Below are positions 8,570 to 17,002 of a stretch of DNA of 64,000 nucleotides, one piece after another (position 1 is the stretch's first letter; every line of letters begins with the position of its first letter). The stretch comes from Paracoccus sediminicola (GTDB taxonomy: Bacteria; Pseudomonadota; Alphaproteobacteria; Rhodobacterales; Rhodobacteraceae), in the NCBI RefSeq assembly GCF_027912835.1, contig NZ_CP115768.1:1302001-1366000 (forward strand), read 5' to 3'. A program made the position numbers and the translations under genes. The notes beneath the pieces were generated by a model that did no database searches, was not told where the DNA came from, and was given only the letters and a program-made list of their open reading frames with translations.

Positions 8570-9294
8570 CGTACGAGGCGTCTGGTCAGCCGCAGCGAAA
8601 GCGCATAGGGCAGCATCTGCATCAGCTTCAGCGACAGGGTCAGGCGGCGCGGGAAATGCACCTCGAACCCGCCCCGGTCCAGCCCCGAGACGATGGCCCG
8701 GGCGGCTTCTTCGGGCTGGATGATCGCGGGCATGTCGAAATCATTCTTCTGGGTCAGCCGCGTATCGACGAAACCGGGGCTGATCAGGCGGATATCGACA
8801 TCCGGCGCCAGCTCGGCCCGCATCGTCTCGGCCAGATTGGTCACCCCCGCCTTGGTCGCGGAATAGATCTGGCCCTGCGGCAGGCCGATATAGCCCGCAA
8901 CCGAGCCGGTCAGGGCAAGCTGCCCGCCGGTTTTCAGCAGCGGCACGGCGCTGCGGGCGAAGTTGAAGCTGCCGGTCAGGTTGACGGTGACGATCTGCGC
9001 CGCGCGATCGGCGTCGATCTCCATCACCTTGCCCGGATCATAGAGCGCGGCGAGCGTCACCGCCCGGTCGAGCGGGCCGCCCGCGCGGATCGTCTCGGCG
9101 GCGCGGCCCAGGCTGTCGCGGTCGGCGACGTCGCAGGGCACGATTTCCGCCCCGCCCAGCGTTGTGGCCAGATCGGCCAGCTTGTCCTCGGACCGCGCCG
9201 AGAGGATCAGCTTCGCGCCGCGCTGCGCCCAGGCCTGCGCGAGTGCCGCGCCGATGCCTTCCGAGGCGCCCATGATCCAGATGCGTTCGTTCAT
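8566..9294 (-). CDS. Short-chain dehydrogenase/reductase
   Basis: A 242-residue classical SDR. The nucleotide-binding GASEGIG lies at residues 9-15, and a YSATKAG segment supplies the catalytic Tyr and Lys. The C-terminal part is basic and hydrophobic (RRLTLSLKLMQMLPYALSLR), which may favour membrane association. It sits between an MFS carrier and the photolyase with 4-bp overlaps on both sides. The neighbouring fatty-acid-modifying genes suggest a lipid-derived substrate, but the sequence does not show which. Confidence 0.88.
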   Translation of the reverse strand: MNERIWIMGASEGIGAALAQAWAQRGAKLILSARSEDKLADLATTLGGAEIVPCDVADRDSLGRAAETIRAGGPLDRAVTLAALYDPGKVMEIDADRAAQIVTVNLTGSFNFARSAVPLLKTGGQLALTGSVAGYIGLPQGQIYSATKAGVTNLAETMRAELAPDVDIRLISPGFVDTRLTQKNDFDMPAIIQPEEAARAIVSGLDRGGFEVHFPRRLTLSLKLMQMLPYALSLRLTRRLVR

Positions 9295-10586
9295 ATCGCG
9301 CCTCGCTTGTGAATGAAGAGGAGAAGAATGACGGCAACGCCCCGCAGCAGCAGCGGCAGCCCCGCGTAAAGCAGCAGCAGCGCGCGCAGGGCAGCGGTGT
9401 CATTGGGCTCGGCCGGCCGGAACCCGGCCAGTTCCAGCAGCGGCAGCGCCACCGCGCCCGCCAGTGCGAGGGCCGCTTTGGTGAGAAAGCCGAGCGCCGC
9501 ATAGGCGCGGGTGGCAGCAGCGCCGGTCTGGGTGGCCTCGATCCGGTCCGAAAGGATCGCGGGCGGCAGCACCAGATCGGCGCCGAAACAGAAGCCGGTG
9601 GCGACGCAGATCGCGAAGAAAGCGGCGTTGTCGCCGGGGCCGAGCGTCAGGGCGAAGGCGAAGCCCGCAACCGACAGGATCAGCGCCCCGGTCCAGACCG
9701 GCACCGCACCGAAACGCCCGGCCAGCCGCCCCGCAATCGCGGCCCCCGGCAGGGCGGCGGCGAAATAGGCCAGCAGGAACAGCCCGGCAAGCGCCTCGGC
9801 ACCCAGCAGATCACGGACCAGCATCAGGATCAGCGCCGCCGGGAACGCCGCCGACAGAAGCACGATCGCAGCGATGGCATAGAAGGGCAGCAGCGCGCGC
9901 CAGTCGGGGCGGGCATCGGGCGGCGTCGTAACCTCGAGCCGCGCCGTCTCCAGCCAGCGGCGGAACAGCGGCAGCGTGGCCAGAAGCGTCACGATCAGCA
10001 CCCCGGCCAGCACCAGCAACGCCGCCTGCCGCCCGATCACCGGGGCAAGCGCCGAGGGCAGCACTACGGCCAGGATCAGCCCGGCCAGCCCGAACCCCTC
10101 GCGCGCGGCGCTGATCCGGGATTTCTGCGCCGGATCGCGCCGCCAGAGCCCGCCAATGGTCAGCAGGTTGACCGAGATCAGGCTATGCCCGAGGCTCGCC
10201 ACGGCCAGCGTCACGGTGAACCATGCCAGCACAGGCACCGGCGCGGGCGCAAACAGCGCCGCGACCCCCGCGCCCAGCAGAACCGCCCCGACCCCGATCA
10301 GCGCGCCCCGCGCCTGCGGCCAGCGATCCCCCGCCCAGCCCGCCAGCGGATCGAGCGCCGCATCCAGCAGCCGCAGCCAGAACAGCGCAAGCCCGAGTGC
10401 TGTCAGCGGCACGCCGCGCTCCGCAGCGAAAAAATCGGGCGCGTGAATGTAGAGAGGAAGACCTCCGAAGGCGAGCGGCAGGGCCAACACGGCATAGGCC
10501 GCCAGGTCGCGTCGGCCCGGATCGTCGGAACCGAACCTCCCCGCCGCAACCCTTGGGCTGTCGGGCGCGGCGGGGCCGTCAGGCAT
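9291..10586 (-). CDS. MFS transporter, GPH (sugar/cation symporter)-like
   Basis: About 431 residues with around 12 hydrophobic segments. It begins MPDGPAAPDSPRV, and a DAALDPLAGWAGDRW loop resembles the conserved DxxxDPxxGxxxDR motif of the GPH family between helices 2 and 3. The start at 10586 overlaps the end of the methyltransferase gene by 8 bp; a longer frame to 10718 runs through that gene and has no support. Carriers of this type occur beside DUF1365 and amine-oxidase genes in alphaproteobacterial ECF sigma regulons. The cargo is unknown; a lipid or lipid precursor is possible. Confidence 0.82.
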   Translation of the reverse strand: MPDGPAAPDSPRVAAGRFGSDDPGRRDLAAYAVLALPLAFGGLPLYIHAPDFFAAERGVPLTALGLALFWLRLLDAALDPLAGWAGDRWPQARGALIGVGAVLLGAGVAALFAPAPVPVLAWFTVTLAVASLGHSLISVNLLTIGGLWRRDPAQKSRISAAREGFGLAGLILAVVLPSALAPVIGRQAALLVLAGVLIVTLLATLPLFRRWLETARLEVTTPPDARPDWRALLPFYAIAAIVLLSAAFPAALILMLVRDLLGAEALAGLFLLAYFAAALPGAAIAGRLAGRFGAVPVWTGALILSVAGFAFALTLGPGDNAAFFAICVATGFCFGADLVLPPAILSDRIEATQTGAAATRAYAALGFLTKAALALAGAVALPLLELAGFRPAEPNDTAALRALLLLYAGLPLLLRGVAVILLLFIHKRGAI

Positions 10587-11736
10587 GGGCCAGCCGGTAT
10601 TGCAGAACGTCGGTGCGCCCGACCTCGAACGAGGCCACGCAGGCGGCAAGATAGAAGCGCCAGACCCGGATGAACGACTCGTCAAAGCCCATTTGCAGGA
10701 TCTCGGACCGGCACGCATCGAAGCGCTCCAGCCACGCGCTCAGCGTGCGGGCATAGTCGCGACCGAAGCCGAAACTGTCCTCGACCCGCAATCCGGCGCG
10801 CTCTGCCTCTGCCCGGAACCGTCCGGGAGAGGGCAGCATGCCTCCGGGAAAGATGAAGCTGCGGATCATGTCGCCGCTCTTCCGGTAGCGCTCGAAATAG
10901 CGATCGGCAACGGTGATGGTCTGGATCATCGCGCGGCCCTGTCGGGACAGCGTGTCGCCCAGCTTGCCGAAATAGACCGGCCAGAATTTCTCGCCGACCG
11001 CCTCGAACATCTCGATCGAGACGATATGATCGTATTTCCCTTTTTCGTCGCGATAATCCTGCAAGGCGATCTCTGCCCCCGGTCCCAGCCGGTCGCGCGC
11101 GTAATCAGCCTGCTCGGTCGACAGCGTCAGCCCCTTCGGCGCAAAATCGCCCCGTTCCAGCGCGCGTTCCGCGAAGCCGCCCCAGCCGCAGCCGATTTCC
11201 AGCAACCGGCCCGAGCCACCGCCCAGACCGTCGATGATCCGGTCGTATTTGCGCCGCTGCGCTGTCTCCAGATCGTCGCCCTCGGCGAACAGCGCCGAGG
11301 AATAGGTCATCGTCTTGTCCAGCCATAGTCCGTAGAAATCATTGCCCAGATCGTAATGCGCCGAGATATTGCGCCGCGAGCCCGCTCGGGTGTTGCGGTT
11401 GAACAGGTAAAGCAGCCGCATCGCCATGGCATGGACCGGCTTGCCGTAGATATAGCGGTCCATCACCTCTTCATTCATCAGCGCAAGCGTCAGCAGCGCC
11501 GTCAGGTCGGGCGTATCGCACCATCCGTCGCGATAGGCTTCGGTCAGCCCGATATCCGCCCTGGTCGCCACGGCAGGCACGGTGCGCCAGTCATGGATCA
11601 ACAGCGCCGCATCCGGCCCTGGCTCGGGGCCTTCGAAGATCTTTTCGTCGCCACCCGGCGTGGTGAGGGTCAGACGTCCGCAGCGGATTCCGTCCAATGT
11701 GCGTAAAAACTCCGAACGGATCTTCTGTTCAAACAT
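10579..11736 (-). CDS. Cfa/UfaA-like S-adenosylmethionine fatty-acid methyltransferase
   Basis: A 385-residue member of the cyclopropane-fatty-acid synthase family. NISAHYDLGNDFY is at 123-135 and the SAM-binding motif LLEIGCGWGGFAE at 178-190. Members transfer a methyl group from SAM to the double bond of phospholipid acyl chains, giving cyclopropane, methyl-branched or furan-precursor fatty acids. Homologues beside an amine-oxidase-like flavoprotein and DUF1365 include mycobacterial UfaA1 (Rv0447c) and alphaproteobacterial Ufa-type enzymes. The gene overlaps DUF1365 by 8 bp upstream and the MFS gene by 8 bp downstream. The exact product lipid cannot be read from sequence. Confidence 0.87.
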   Translation of the reverse strand: MFEQKIRSEFLRTLDGIRCGRLTLTTPGGDEKIFEGPEPGPDAALLIHDWRTVPAVATRADIGLTEAYRDGWCDTPDLTALLTLALMNEEVMDRYIYGKPVHAMAMRLLYLFNRNTRAGSRRNISAHYDLGNDFYGLWLDKTMTYSSALFAEGDDLETAQRRKYDRIIDGLGGGSGRLLEIGCGWGGFAERALERGDFAPKGLTLSTEQADYARDRLGPGAEIALQDYRDEKGKYDHIVSIEMFEAVGEKFWPVYFGKLGDTLSRQGRAMIQTITVADRYFERYRKSGDMIRSFIFPGGMLPSPGRFRAEAERAGLRVEDSFGFGRDYARTLSAWLERFDACRSEILQMGFDESFIRVWRFYLAACVASFEVGRTDVLQYRLAHA

Positions 11737-12520
11737 TCTTCCCCTCTGTCTGCGTGGCCTCCGACCGCGTGCGGTCGAGTTGCGGCGGTTTCGATCTGTA
11801 ACGAATGCCGCGCGAAAACAGTTTCGCTGCCTGCCAATGGATCAGCCCGGTGACCTTCTGCGCCTGAAAGACATGACGCCAGGCGCTGCGGCGCAGGCTG
11901 GCGCGGCTGAGCGTCCGGGCCGGGCCGGTCATCGAGGTCTGAAGCCGCAGCTCGCCGCCTGCCCCGAACCAGTCCACCCAGGCCCCGAAGCGCCCCGGTC
12001 CCGGATCGAAGCGAAACACATAACGGCCGTCGCGCGGCAGAAAGGGCGAGACATGGAACAGCTTCTCGCCCGAAAGCCTGTGAGAGCGGGTGATCGGCGC
12101 GTTGTCGGGATTGCGGCACAGATAGACATGCCGCTCGCCGAAGGTGTTCGAGACTTCGGCCAGCACGGCCCGCAGACCGTCCTCGTCGCGCGCGAGCCAG
12201 AAGCTGACCGGATTGAAGCCGTGAAACGGGCTGCGCGGCATGGTCACCAGCGTGGTCTTGCAATGGCCAAGCCCGACCGGAACGAGTTGCTCATCCATGA
12301 AGGCCGTGAAGCTGCCGCCGTCGCGATGCCCGTAATCGCGCCGCCTGATCCGCCAGATGCCGCCCCGCTCCGGGCGCAGCGGCAGACGATCCGCCTCGAG
12401 CGGGCCGAGCGGCAGCGCTGCATAGCAGGCCCCATAGCGGAACTGGCGCGAGACATCGCCCGCGCGGGCATGCCAGATCGTCACGTCGATCAGCGCCCCG
12501 TCCCAGAGATCGGTGCTCAT
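11729..12520 (-). CDS. DUF1365 family protein
   Basis: The 263-residue protein has hallmark DUF1365 features: RFRYGACYAALPL (here QFRYGACYAALPL) near the N-terminus, NPVSFWLARD in the middle and HVSPFLPRDGRYVFRF later. The family is of unknown biochemical function and almost always accompanies a Cfa-like methyltransferase and a flavin amine oxidase, so a role in lipid modification is inferred from context. It overlaps both neighbours (ATGA with the flavoprotein, 8 bp with the methyltransferase). Rv0448c is the equivalent gene in the mycobacterial SigK locus. Confidence 0.88.
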   Translation of the reverse strand: MSTDLWDGALIDVTIWHARAGDVSRQFRYGACYAALPLGPLEADRLPLRPERGGIWRIRRRDYGHRDGGSFTAFMDEQLVPVGLGHCKTTLVTMPRSPFHGFNPVSFWLARDEDGLRAVLAEVSNTFGERHVYLCRNPDNAPITRSHRLSGEKLFHVSPFLPRDGRYVFRFDPGPGRFGAWVDWFGAGGELRLQTSMTGPARTLSRASLRRSAWRHVFQAQKVTGLIHWQAAKLFSRGIRYRSKPPQLDRTRSEATQTEGKNV

Positions 12521-13851
12521 GCCGCGCTCGCCTGCACGGGCGCGGAGATGAGGTCTCCGGCAACCTCCCCCTGCCCCGGCAACGCCCAGGGATCGGGTCC
12601 GAGCGGCCAGTCGATTCCCATCGCCTGCGCGACGCGCAGCGCCGAAAGCAGCCCGTCCTCGTGAAACCCGTAACGTGTCCAGGCCCCGGCGTAATAGACG
12701 CCACCCCGGCCCTGGATCTCGGGCAGACGCGCCTGGGCGGCAATGGCGGCGCTGTCGAATTGCGGATGCGCGAAGATCGTCTCGTCATGGATCCGCTTCG
12801 GCTCGATCTCGGGGTTCAGCGTCACAATGAGCGGACGCGGCGTTCTCAGGTTCTGAAGCCGGTTCATCCAATAGGACAGGCTGATCGGGCGGTCCGTGGC
12901 GGGCAGATCCCCGCCGGTCACATAGTTCCACGACGCCCAGGCCTGCCGCCGCCGCGGCATCAGCCGCGGGTCGGAATGCAGCACCATCCGGTTCGGCTGA
13001 GTGCGAAGCGCGCCGAGGATCGCTGTCTCATCCGCATCGGGATCGGCAAGCGCCGAGAGCGCCTGCGGCGCGTGGGTGGCAAAGATCACCCGGTCAAAGC
13101 GCTCTTCGCCGCGCGGGCTGGCGATGATCACGCCCCCCTGCCCGTCGCGACGCACCGCGCGGACCGGGCTCGAAAGGCGCAGCTCGGTGTGGCCCAGACT
13201 GTCCAGAACCGCCTGCACATAGCGGCGAGATCCTCCGGTCACGGTCAGCCACTGAGGCTGGCCGCTGACCGAGAGAAGCCCGTGATTGTCGAAGAAACGC
13301 ACGAAAGCCCCGGCCGGGAAATTCATCATATCGGCGGTCGGGGTGGACCAGATCGCGCCCGAGATCGGCAACAGGAAGCGGTCGCGGAATTCGTTGCCCA
13401 GTCGCAAGCCGCTCAGCAGATCGCCGATGCTGCCCTGATACGCGCGATGCGCGGGCGCGTGACGGTAGAAGCGCAGGATATCGCGCAGCAGCCGCCAGTG
13501 ACCGGCGCTCATCAGGCACATGGGCTGCGCGAACAGCGCGCGCGTCGAGCGGGTGCCATATTCGTAACGACCGCCCCCGAAACTGGCCGAGAAGGACATG
13601 TCGCTGATTTCGAGCGCGACGCCCAGTCTTTCCAGCATCGGAATGAACAGCGGATAGGTGCGCCGGTTGCAGACGATGAAGCCGGTATCGACAGCCACCC
13701 CCTCGGCGCGCACGGTGCGGGCATGTCCGCCGGGCCGGTTCTCGGCCTCGAACAAGGTCACATCGTGATGGGGATCAAGCAGCCAGGCCGCGCCCAGTCC
13801 CGAAATCCCGCTGCCGATGATCGCGATCCGGTCTCTGCCGCTCTGGGTCAC
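12517..13851 (-). CDS. FAD-dependent amine oxidase-like oxidoreductase
   Basis: A flavoprotein of about 444 residues. With a GTG start at 13851 (GGGAG 8 bp upstream) the dinucleotide fold IIGSGISGLGAAWLL is at residues 11-25, followed by the ENRPGGHART motif of amine-oxidase/desaturase-like proteins. An in-frame ATG at 13905 would add 18 residues before the FAD fold and is less likely. Relatives include Rv0449c and the alphaproteobacterial desaturase-like enzymes linked to methylated or furan fatty acids, so oxidation or desaturation of an acyl chain is the best guess. It heads the overlapping six-gene operon behind the fasciclin gene. No separate promoter was recognised, so it is probably expressed by read-through. 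Confidence 0.85.
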   Translation of the reverse strand: MTQSGRDRIAIIGSGISGLGAAWLLDPHHDVTLFEAENRPGGHARTVRAEGVAVDTGFIVCNRRTYPLFIPMLERLGVALEISDMSFSASFGGGRYEYGTRSTRALFAQPMCLMSAGHWRLLRDILRFYRHAPAHRAYQGSIGDLLSGLRLGNEFRDRFLLPISGAIWSTPTADMMNFPAGAFVRFFDNHGLLSVSGQPQWLTVTGGSRRYVQAVLDSLGHTELRLSSPVRAVRRDGQGGVIIASPRGEERFDRVIFATHAPQALSALADPDADETAILGALRTQPNRMVLHSDPRLMPRRRQAWASWNYVTGGDLPATDRPISLSYWMNRLQNLRTPRPLIVTLNPEIEPKRIHDETIFAHPQFDSAAIAAQARLPEIQGRGGVYYAGAWTRYGFHEDGLLSALRVAQAMGIDWPLGPDPWALPGQGEVAGDLISAPVQASAA

Positions 13852-13908
13852 GCCGCACTCCCGCGCCTGAAAATTCCAATGCCGAAGCCATCGGCACCGG
13901 CGCAATCA

Positions 13909-13937
13909 GGCCGGGCGGAGGAACCCCCCGCCCGGCC
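13909..13937 (-). terminator. GC-rich hairpin between the fasciclin and flavoprotein genes
   Basis: GGCCGGGCGG (13909-13918) pairs perfectly with CCGCCCGGCC (13928-13937), with a 9-nt loop. It follows the fasciclin stop but has no T-run in either direction. It is more likely a stability or attenuation element, giving more fasciclin than downstream transcript, than a full terminator. Confidence 0.55.
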
Positions 13938-13957
13938 CGTCATCCTATCGACAGAGA

Positions 13958-14488
13958 TCAGCTCGCGGGGAGCAGAACGCCGTCCACGACATGGACGACA
14001 CCATTGCCCGCTTCCAGGTCGGCGGCGGTCACGGTGACGGCGTCGTTGATCTTGACCATGTCGCCATCCAGGGTCAGCGTCAGGCTGCAATTGCCCATCG
14101 TGGTGACGTCATGGCTACCGTCATCATCCTCGATCATCTGGGCGACATCGGCGGCAAGCGCCTTGGTTTCGACAACGTGACAACCCAGGATCTGAACAAG
14201 CTGGTCGCGATTCTCTTCCATCAGCACCTCGTCCAGCGTGCCCTCGGGCAGCGCGGCGAAAGCGTCATCGGTCGGCGCGAAGACGGTGAACGGGCCTTCG
14301 CCCATCAGTGCCTCGCCCATTTCGGCGGTGGTCACCGCGGTTTCGAGCGTGGTGTGGTCTTCCGACTCCATGACGATGTCGGCGACGGTTGCGGGCATTT
14401 CCGCATCCGTCGAGTCGCTGGTCTGGGCGATGGCTGCAACGCCGGTCATGGCGAAAGCAGCAGTAAGTCCGATCTTGAAGAAATTCAT
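13958..14488 (-). CDS. Secreted fasciclin-domain protein (MPT70/MPB70-like)
   Basis: The 176-residue protein has a Sec signal peptide (basic start, hydrophobic residues 6-20, probable cleavage at AIA-QT). One fasciclin (FAS1) domain follows, with the TVFAPTDDAF H1 motif at 68-77 and a GVVHVVDGVLLP end. Two cysteines (103 and 134) could form a disulfide. In mycobacteria the fasciclin proteins MPT70 and MPT83 are the main SigK targets; here the gene is divergent from a SigK-like sigma gene and has a good ECF promoter. AGGAGG precedes the ATG. It is probably an abundant periplasmic or surface protein; its ligand is unknown. Confidence 0.93.
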   Translation of the reverse strand: MNFFKIGLTAAFAMTGVAAIAQTSDSTDAEMPATVADIVMESEDHTTLETAVTTAEMGEALMGEGPFTVFAPTDDAFAALPEGTLDEVLMEENRDQLVQILGCHVVETKALAADVAQMIEDDDGSHDVTTMGNCSLTLTLDGDMVKINDAVTVTAADLEAGNGVVHVVDGVLLPAS

Positions 14489-14515
14489 GATAACCTCCTT
14501 TGATGGTCTCAGTTA

Positions 14516-14541
14516 GACGTTTGATGACGACGCTTTGTTGC
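14516..14541 (-). promoter_or_regulatory. ECF sigma promoter of the fasciclin operon
   Basis: Read on the minus strand: GCAAC (14537-14541), a 17-bp spacer, then CGTC (14516-14519) followed by TAA. This fits the general ECF pattern GGAAC-N16/17-CGTC and lies 27 bp from the fasciclin ATG. It is the obvious target for the divergently encoded SigK-like factor. No equally good copy was found facing the sigma gene. Confidence 0.65.
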
Positions 14542-14663
14542 GACGCTCACGGTTTCGTGACCTGAAACGGGTGCCGTCCGCAGCCCCGCCGGGCGCCGAT
14601 CGGGCGGGTTGCACCCTGCCCCCGCCCGGTGCATCCTGCCCCGAACAAGCCGGAGATCCGACG

Positions 14664-15209
14664 ATGACGCCACCCCATGCAGAGCTGAAGGATCTGCTGG
14701 GTCGTGTCGTGCTTCGCGATCGTGCCGCCTTTGCTGAACTGTATCGTCTGACCGCGCCGAAACTTTTCGCGATCTGCCTCCGTATCCTCAAGAACCGCGA
14801 AGAGGCCGAGGATGCTTTGCAGGATGTGTTTGTAAAGATCTGGCATAGCGCCGACCGCTACCAGCCGCAAATCGCCAGCCCGCAGGCATGGATGAACACC
14901 GTTGCGCGCAACCATGCCATCGACAAGCTGCGCGCGCGCAAACCCGGCGGCGGCGATCTGGACGTGGCCGAGACGCTCGCCGACGAGGGGCCAACCCCCG
15001 AGCAGAGCGCAGAGATCCGTTCGGAAGGGCGGCGCATCGAGGCCTGTCTGGCCAAGCTGGAACCAGACCGGGCCGACGCGGTGCGCCGTGCCTATATAGA
15101 AGGGGAGAGTTACATCGAGCTGGCGGAACGTTATGACGTGCCGCTGAACACCATGCGAAGCTGGCTGCGCCGCAGTCTGATCAAGTTGAGGGAGTGTCTG
15201 ACCAAATGA
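14664..15209 (+). CDS. sigK: ECF RNA polymerase sigma factor, SigK-like
   Basis: A 181-residue sigma-70-like factor with region 2 (LRILKNREEAEDALQDVFVK at about 38-57) and region 4 (SYIELAERYDVPLNTMRSWL at about 152-171). The ATG at 14664 follows CGGAG; an upstream frame to 14535 lacks a ribosome-binding site. Its last bases overlap the start of an RskA-type anti-sigma gene (ATGA), and it faces a fasciclin gene. Sigma, RskA, fasciclin, amine oxidase, DUF1365 and UfaA-like genes all recur together in the mycobacterial SigK locus, which supports the SigK (ECF19-like) assignment. The factor would normally be held at the membrane by RskA and released by regulated proteolysis. Confidence 0.9.
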   Translation: MTPPHAELKDLLGRVVLRDRAAFAELYRLTAPKLFAICLRILKNREEAEDALQDVFVKIWHSADRYQPQIASPQAWMNTVARNHAIDKLRARKPGGGDLDVAETLADEGPTPEQSAEIRSEGRRIEACLAKLEPDRADAVRRAYIEGESYIELAERYDVPLNTMRSWLRRSLIKLRECLTK

Positions 15210-15907
15210 TCGACGGCAACCCGAAACTCGATCCGCGCGACATCGCCACGGCAGGGGAGTATGTGCTCGGCACGCTGCCCCTGGCCGAGCGCGAGGCGTT
15301 CCGGCTGCGGCTTCTTGACGAGCCGACCCTCGCCGAAGAGGTCGCGCGGTGGGAATCGCATCTCGATCCGCTCGCCGACGAGGTCCGCCCCATGGCCCCG
15401 CGTGAGCAGATCTGGCAGGGCGTGGAAACCCGGCTGTTCGGCAAGGCCGTCGCGTTGCCCGCGCGCGCGGGCGCGGCGCTGTGGCGGTGGATCGCCATCG
15501 GCGCGGTCGGTGCGACGCTGGCGCTCGCCTCGGTGCTCTGGCTGGGGATGCCGCGCCAGCCCGACGGCGCGGGCGAGATGTGGGTCTCGGACATGGTTTC
15601 GGAAGATAGCGAAGTGCGGCTGACCGCGCTTTATAACGACGAAAATGGCGAGATGCGCGTCTCGATGGACGGGCGTGCCCCGGGTGAGGGCCGCGACTAT
15701 GAGCTGTGGCTCATCCAGGGCGACCGTGCGCCGATCTCGCTGGGGGTGATGCCGCGTGGCGGTCAGGCGGCGATGCCGGTTCCGGAAGAGCTGCGCACCC
15801 TCGTTGCCAACGCCACCATGGCGATCACCGACGAGCCCGCCGGCGGCGCACCGGGCGGGGTCGCGACGGGGCCGGTGGTCGCGCAGGCGGCAATGCGGCG
15901 GATCTGA
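15206..15907 (+). CDS. rskA: Membrane anti-sigma factor, RskA family
   Basis: 233 residues with three parts: a cytoplasmic N-terminal anti-sigma region (LDPRDIATAGEYVLGTLPLAER at about 8-29), one transmembrane helix at about 92-115, and a periplasmic RskA domain (RDYELWLIQGDRAPISLGVM). RskA-type proteins sequester their sigma factor and are cut by site-1 protease and then Rip/RseP-type intramembrane proteases. An RseP homologue is encoded at 55648-56967. The start at 15206 overlaps the sigma stop by 4 bp; a TTG-type extension to 15194 is not needed. A weak hairpin (CCGGGC/GCCCGG, 15909-15927) follows the stop, between this gene and the convergent LysR gene. Confidence 0.88.
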   Translation: MIDGNPKLDPRDIATAGEYVLGTLPLAEREAFRLRLLDEPTLAEEVARWESHLDPLADEVRPMAPREQIWQGVETRLFGKAVALPARAGAALWRWIAIGAVGATLALASVLWLGMPRQPDGAGEMWVSDMVSEDSEVRLTALYNDENGEMRVSMDGRAPGEGRDYELWLIQGDRAPISLGVMPRGGQAAMPVPEELRTLVANATMAITDEPAGGAPGGVATGPVVAQAAMRRI

Positions 15908-15957
15908 GCCGGGCCGGCACCGCCCGGTCGGCGCAACGCGCCATGCTGCAAGACGCC

Positions 15958-16884
15958 TTAACGGCCCCGATCCACCTGCCACGGCGCGCCGCCGGCCAGT
16001 TCAGCGGCCAGATGGTCGATCATGGCCCGCAGCTTGGCCGGCATGGGCGTGACCGGCGGCCAGACCGCCATGATCGGCAGGGTGCGCGTCTCAAGATCTG
16101 GCAGCACCGGGACCAGCCTGCCCGCCCGCAAGGCATCGGCCAGAATGAACCCCGGCAGCATCGCGATGCCAAGCCCCGCCTCGGCCATGTCGCGCATCGC
16201 TTCGCCGTTATTGGCGGTGATCCGGCTGGAAACCTCGGGCGAGACGATCCGCCCGCCCTGCCGGAACTGCCACATCGCCGCATCCGACAGATGGGTATAG
16301 CTGAGCACCTCGTGATCGCGAAGATCGGCGAGGCTTGCCGGGCGGCCCCTGCGGTCGAGATAATCCGGGCTCGCCACCACGATCTGCCGGTCCTCGCAAA
16401 GTTTCCGCGCCATCAATGCGCCATCGCGCGCCTCGCCGATGCGCAGACCCATGTCGAACCCCTCGCGCGAGAGATCGCGGGCGCGGTCGTCATAATCGAT
16501 GCGCAATTCCAGCCCCGGCTGCGCGGCAGCGAAGCGGGCCAGGATCGGAGACAGATACATCGTCCCGAAACTCATCGGCGCGGCGATGGACAGGGTCCCG
16601 CGCAGCGGCGCGGCGCCGTCCATGTCCCAGGCGGCGCTTTCCGCGGCAGCGACCAGCTCGGTCAGGGCGGGGCGCAGCCGTTCGGCAAGACGCAGGGCCG
16701 CCTCGGTCGGGGTGATGCGCCCTGCATTGCGCCTGAACAGCGCCGCGCCGATGGTCGCCTCGAAATCGGAAACACGCTTGCTGACCACGGATTTCGACAG
16801 GTTCAGCCGGGCTGCCGCGGCGGTCACGGTGCCCAGTTCCAGCACGGTCAGAAATGTGTCGATCTCATCCAGGGAATAGCGCAT
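15958..16884 (-). CDS. LysR-family transcriptional regulator
   Basis: 308 residues. The N-terminal HTH ([20 protein letters not shown], then [20 protein letters not shown]) is followed by a LysR substrate-binding domain from about residue 90. It is divergent from a ring-cleaving VOC dioxygenase gene, with 118 bp between the starts containing a near-perfect dyad with the T-N11-A core of LysR sites. It therefore probably controls that dioxygenase in response to a quinone or aromatic effector. Effector identity is inferred from the neighbour only. Confidence 0.9.
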   Translation of the reverse strand: MRYSLDEIDTFLTVLELGTVTAAAARLNLSKSVVSKRVSDFEATIGAALFRRNAGRITPTEAALRLAERLRPALTELVAAAESAAWDMDGAAPLRGTLSIAAPMSFGTMYLSPILARFAAAQPGLELRIDYDDRARDLSREGFDMGLRIGEARDGALMARKLCEDRQIVVASPDYLDRRGRPASLADLRDHEVLSYTHLSDAAMWQFRQGGRIVSPEVSSRITANNGEAMRDMAEAGLGIAMLPGFILADALRAGRLVPVLPDLETRTLPIMAVWPPVTPMPAKLRAMIDHLAAELAGGAPWQVDRGR

Positions 16885-16907
16885 GGCGCAACCATATCAG
16901 CGCCGCG

Positions 16908-16930
16908 CGCGTTCGCAATTGCCGAACGCG
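16908..16930. promoter_or_regulatory. LysR-type operator dyad in the divergent promoter
   Basis: CGCGTTCG (16908-16915) and CGAACGCG (16923-16930) form a perfect 8-bp inverted repeat around CAATTGC. The inner TCG...CGA positions give the T-N11-A pattern of LysR recognition sites. It begins 24 bp upstream of the LysR start and lies between the two divergent genes. Confidence 0.55.
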
Positions 16931-17002
16931 GCTTTCGGATCCTTTCGACTGGCGAGACCGGCTGCGCCGCCCGATATCAATGTCAACGAAAGGAGGCCGA
17001 CC

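Noticed and set aside
7409..8608. Plus-strand 399-codon frame opposite the photolyase gene
   Set aside because: Antisense shadow; the photolyase on the minus strand has all four iron-sulfur cysteines and full length.
9309..10673. Plus-strand frame of 454 codons opposite the MFS gene
   Set aside because: Composition is almost only Gln, Arg, Gly and Pro; it is the antisense of an MFS gene with strong membrane-segment pattern.
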